From assembly GCA_002309075.1 (NCBI GenBank), contig DBWP01000003.1:1-20170 (forward strand): a DNA stretch of 20,170 nucleotides, written 5' to 3'. The notes below the pieces were generated by a model, which was not told where the DNA came from, made no database searches, and saw only the letters and a list, made by a program, of their open reading frames with translations. A program made the translations under genes and the position numbers. Below, piece by piece: positions 19,516 through 20,170 of the stretch (positions within the stretch are counted from its first letter, which is position 1; every line of letters starts with the position of its first letter). The stretch is from Candidatus Saccharibacteria bacterium UBA1235 (lineage in GTDB: Bacteria > Patescibacteriota > Saccharimonadia > Saccharimonadales > Saccharimonadaceae).

Positions 19516-20170
19516 ATGACAAAAACAAAAATTACAAAAAAAATCAGTATAATTCTAGTAACATTAGTTTTAATGGCTCCGATTTTTGTTAGCGTAGCTA
19601 TGACGGAAGAAGTTGAAGGTATATCGAAAGCTTGTCGGAATAGTGCGGCTTGTATGGAAGCGGTTGCGAAAGAACAGGAGGCAAACAGGAATGCGGCAGC
19701 AGCAGCAAGTACAGCGAACCTATATCAGAACCGAGTCTACGCATTAAATGTTGAAATTGCGGAAAAAGAGCTTGCTATTGCGGAAACTGAGGCTGAGATT
19801 GAGTCCTTGAATGAGGAAATTAAGGAAACGGAGAAAAAATTGGAAGCTGAACAGAATGCTTTAATTGAGCTTTTGGTTAATATGCATTTTGAGTCTGACG
19901 CGGAACCGATTACGATTTTAGCGGGTGCAAGTTCAATTTCAGATTTGGCAGAAAAACAGGCACGAAATGAGGTCGTGAAACAGCAAATTAGTGCAGCGGC
20001 TAAAAAAGTCAGAGAAACGAAGGAAAAATTAGAGGCCGATAAGGCAAAAGTCGAACAACTTCTTGAAGAACAGAAAACTGCTAAAGAACAACTCGTCGCA
20101 AGTCGAGCTGAGCAGCAGACTTTAGTCGAGAAATATCAAAATGATGCAGCTGGTTATGCGGCGGTAGCAG
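19516..20170 (+). CDS. Coiled-coil exported protein, EnvC/PcsB/CwlO-like (partial)
   Basis: The gene runs off the right edge; 218 residues are visible. A basic N terminus and hydrophobic core (about 9-28, ending VSVAM) form a signal peptide or anchor. Two long charged, heptad-like helical stretches follow (about 60-128 and 150-215), rich in Glu, Lys and Ala. They are separated by PITILAGASSISDLAEKQ (near 130-147), which corresponds to the LLGSxxFSDFxxR break in the coiled coil of EnvC, PcsB and CwlO. These proteins are controlled by FtsEX and either cut peptidoglycan or activate amidases. The position right after ftsX supports this role. The C-terminal domain that would decide the type (M23, CHAP or NlpC/P60) lies outside. 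Confidence 0.8.
   Translation, partial: MTKTKITKKISIILVTLVLMAPIFVSVAMTEEVEGISKACRNSAACMEAVAKEQEANRNAAAAASTANLYQNRVYALNVEIAEKELAIAETEAEIESLNEEIKETEKKLEAEQNALIELLVNMHFESDAEPITILAGASSISDLAEKQARNEVVKQQISAAAKKVRETKEKLEADKAKVEQLLEEQKTAKEQLVASRAEQQTLVEKYQNDAAGYAAVA

Noticed and set aside
1..20170. UGA recoded as glycine (Gracilibacteria/Absconditabacteria-type code)
   Set aside because: UGA ends three genes at natural family ends or coupled overlaps, and no conserved glycine is encoded by UGA.

Overview
The window reads as a chromosomal stretch of a Candidate Phyla Radiation bacterium, most probably a Candidatus Saccharibacteria (TM7) epibiont. This is inferred from several things together: L30 is missing between S5 and L15; the genes are AT-rich and packed with few gaps; there is a signal-peptide protein with a Fibrobacter-type paralogous (FISUMP) domain, an L-lactate dehydrogenase and a split DUF2207 protein. 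UGA is used as an ordinary stop (2585-3952, 6332-7567 and ftsX end in TGA), which argues against the UGA-recoding Gracilibacteria and Absconditabacteria. No rRNA, tRNA, CRISPR array, insertion sequence or phage gene was seen, and no stretch over about 100 bases lacks a gene.

Layout: 1-1763 is the end of a spc-type ribosomal operon (L6 partial, L18, S5, L15), closed by a strong terminator where secY often follows. 1822-2544 is a membrane-anchored FKBP-type prolyl isomerase. 2585-3952 is the FISUMP surface protein, with its own terminator. 4031-5422 is exonuclease I, carrying a GC-rich palindrome inside its reading frame. 5443-8100 holds lactate dehydrogenase and a DUF2207-like protein split over two overlapping genes. 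8159-8962 is a Pro/Ala-rich protein with a C-terminal membrane anchor. 9005-10420 is a minimal methionyl-tRNA synthetase whose terminator lies between it and a convergent, divergent-sequence aquaporin (10457-11389, minus strand). 11454-11594 is a 46-residue small protein. 11611-14493 is a 960-residue membrane protein of unknown function. 14435-17691 is pheS-pheT. 17716 to the end is ftsE, ftsX and the start of a coiled-coil protein resembling the EnvC/PcsB/CwlO partners that FtsEX activates.

The most striking global pattern is a two-mode rule for gene starts. In nine units the ATG lies 6 or 7 bases after a -10 box, and eight of these boxes are extended (TGN plus TATAAT-like). The mRNA should therefore begin at or next to the start codon. 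The clearest downstream operon genes (S5, L15, pheT, the second DUF2207 gene) and the two units with real leaders (the Pro/Ala-rich protein and the aquaporin) instead carry Shine-Dalgarno sequences; L18, ftsX and the first DUF2207 gene have only weak ones. Several promoters sit at or inside the end of the preceding gene, consistent with a compacted genome.

The best candidates for something undescribed are the in-frame palindrome in exonuclease I, the 960-residue membrane protein, the back-to-back promoter pair at 11419-11447 in which each -10 box fills the other's -35 position, and an aquaporin that has lost the pore arginine. All identities come from reading motifs by eye; no database search was run.
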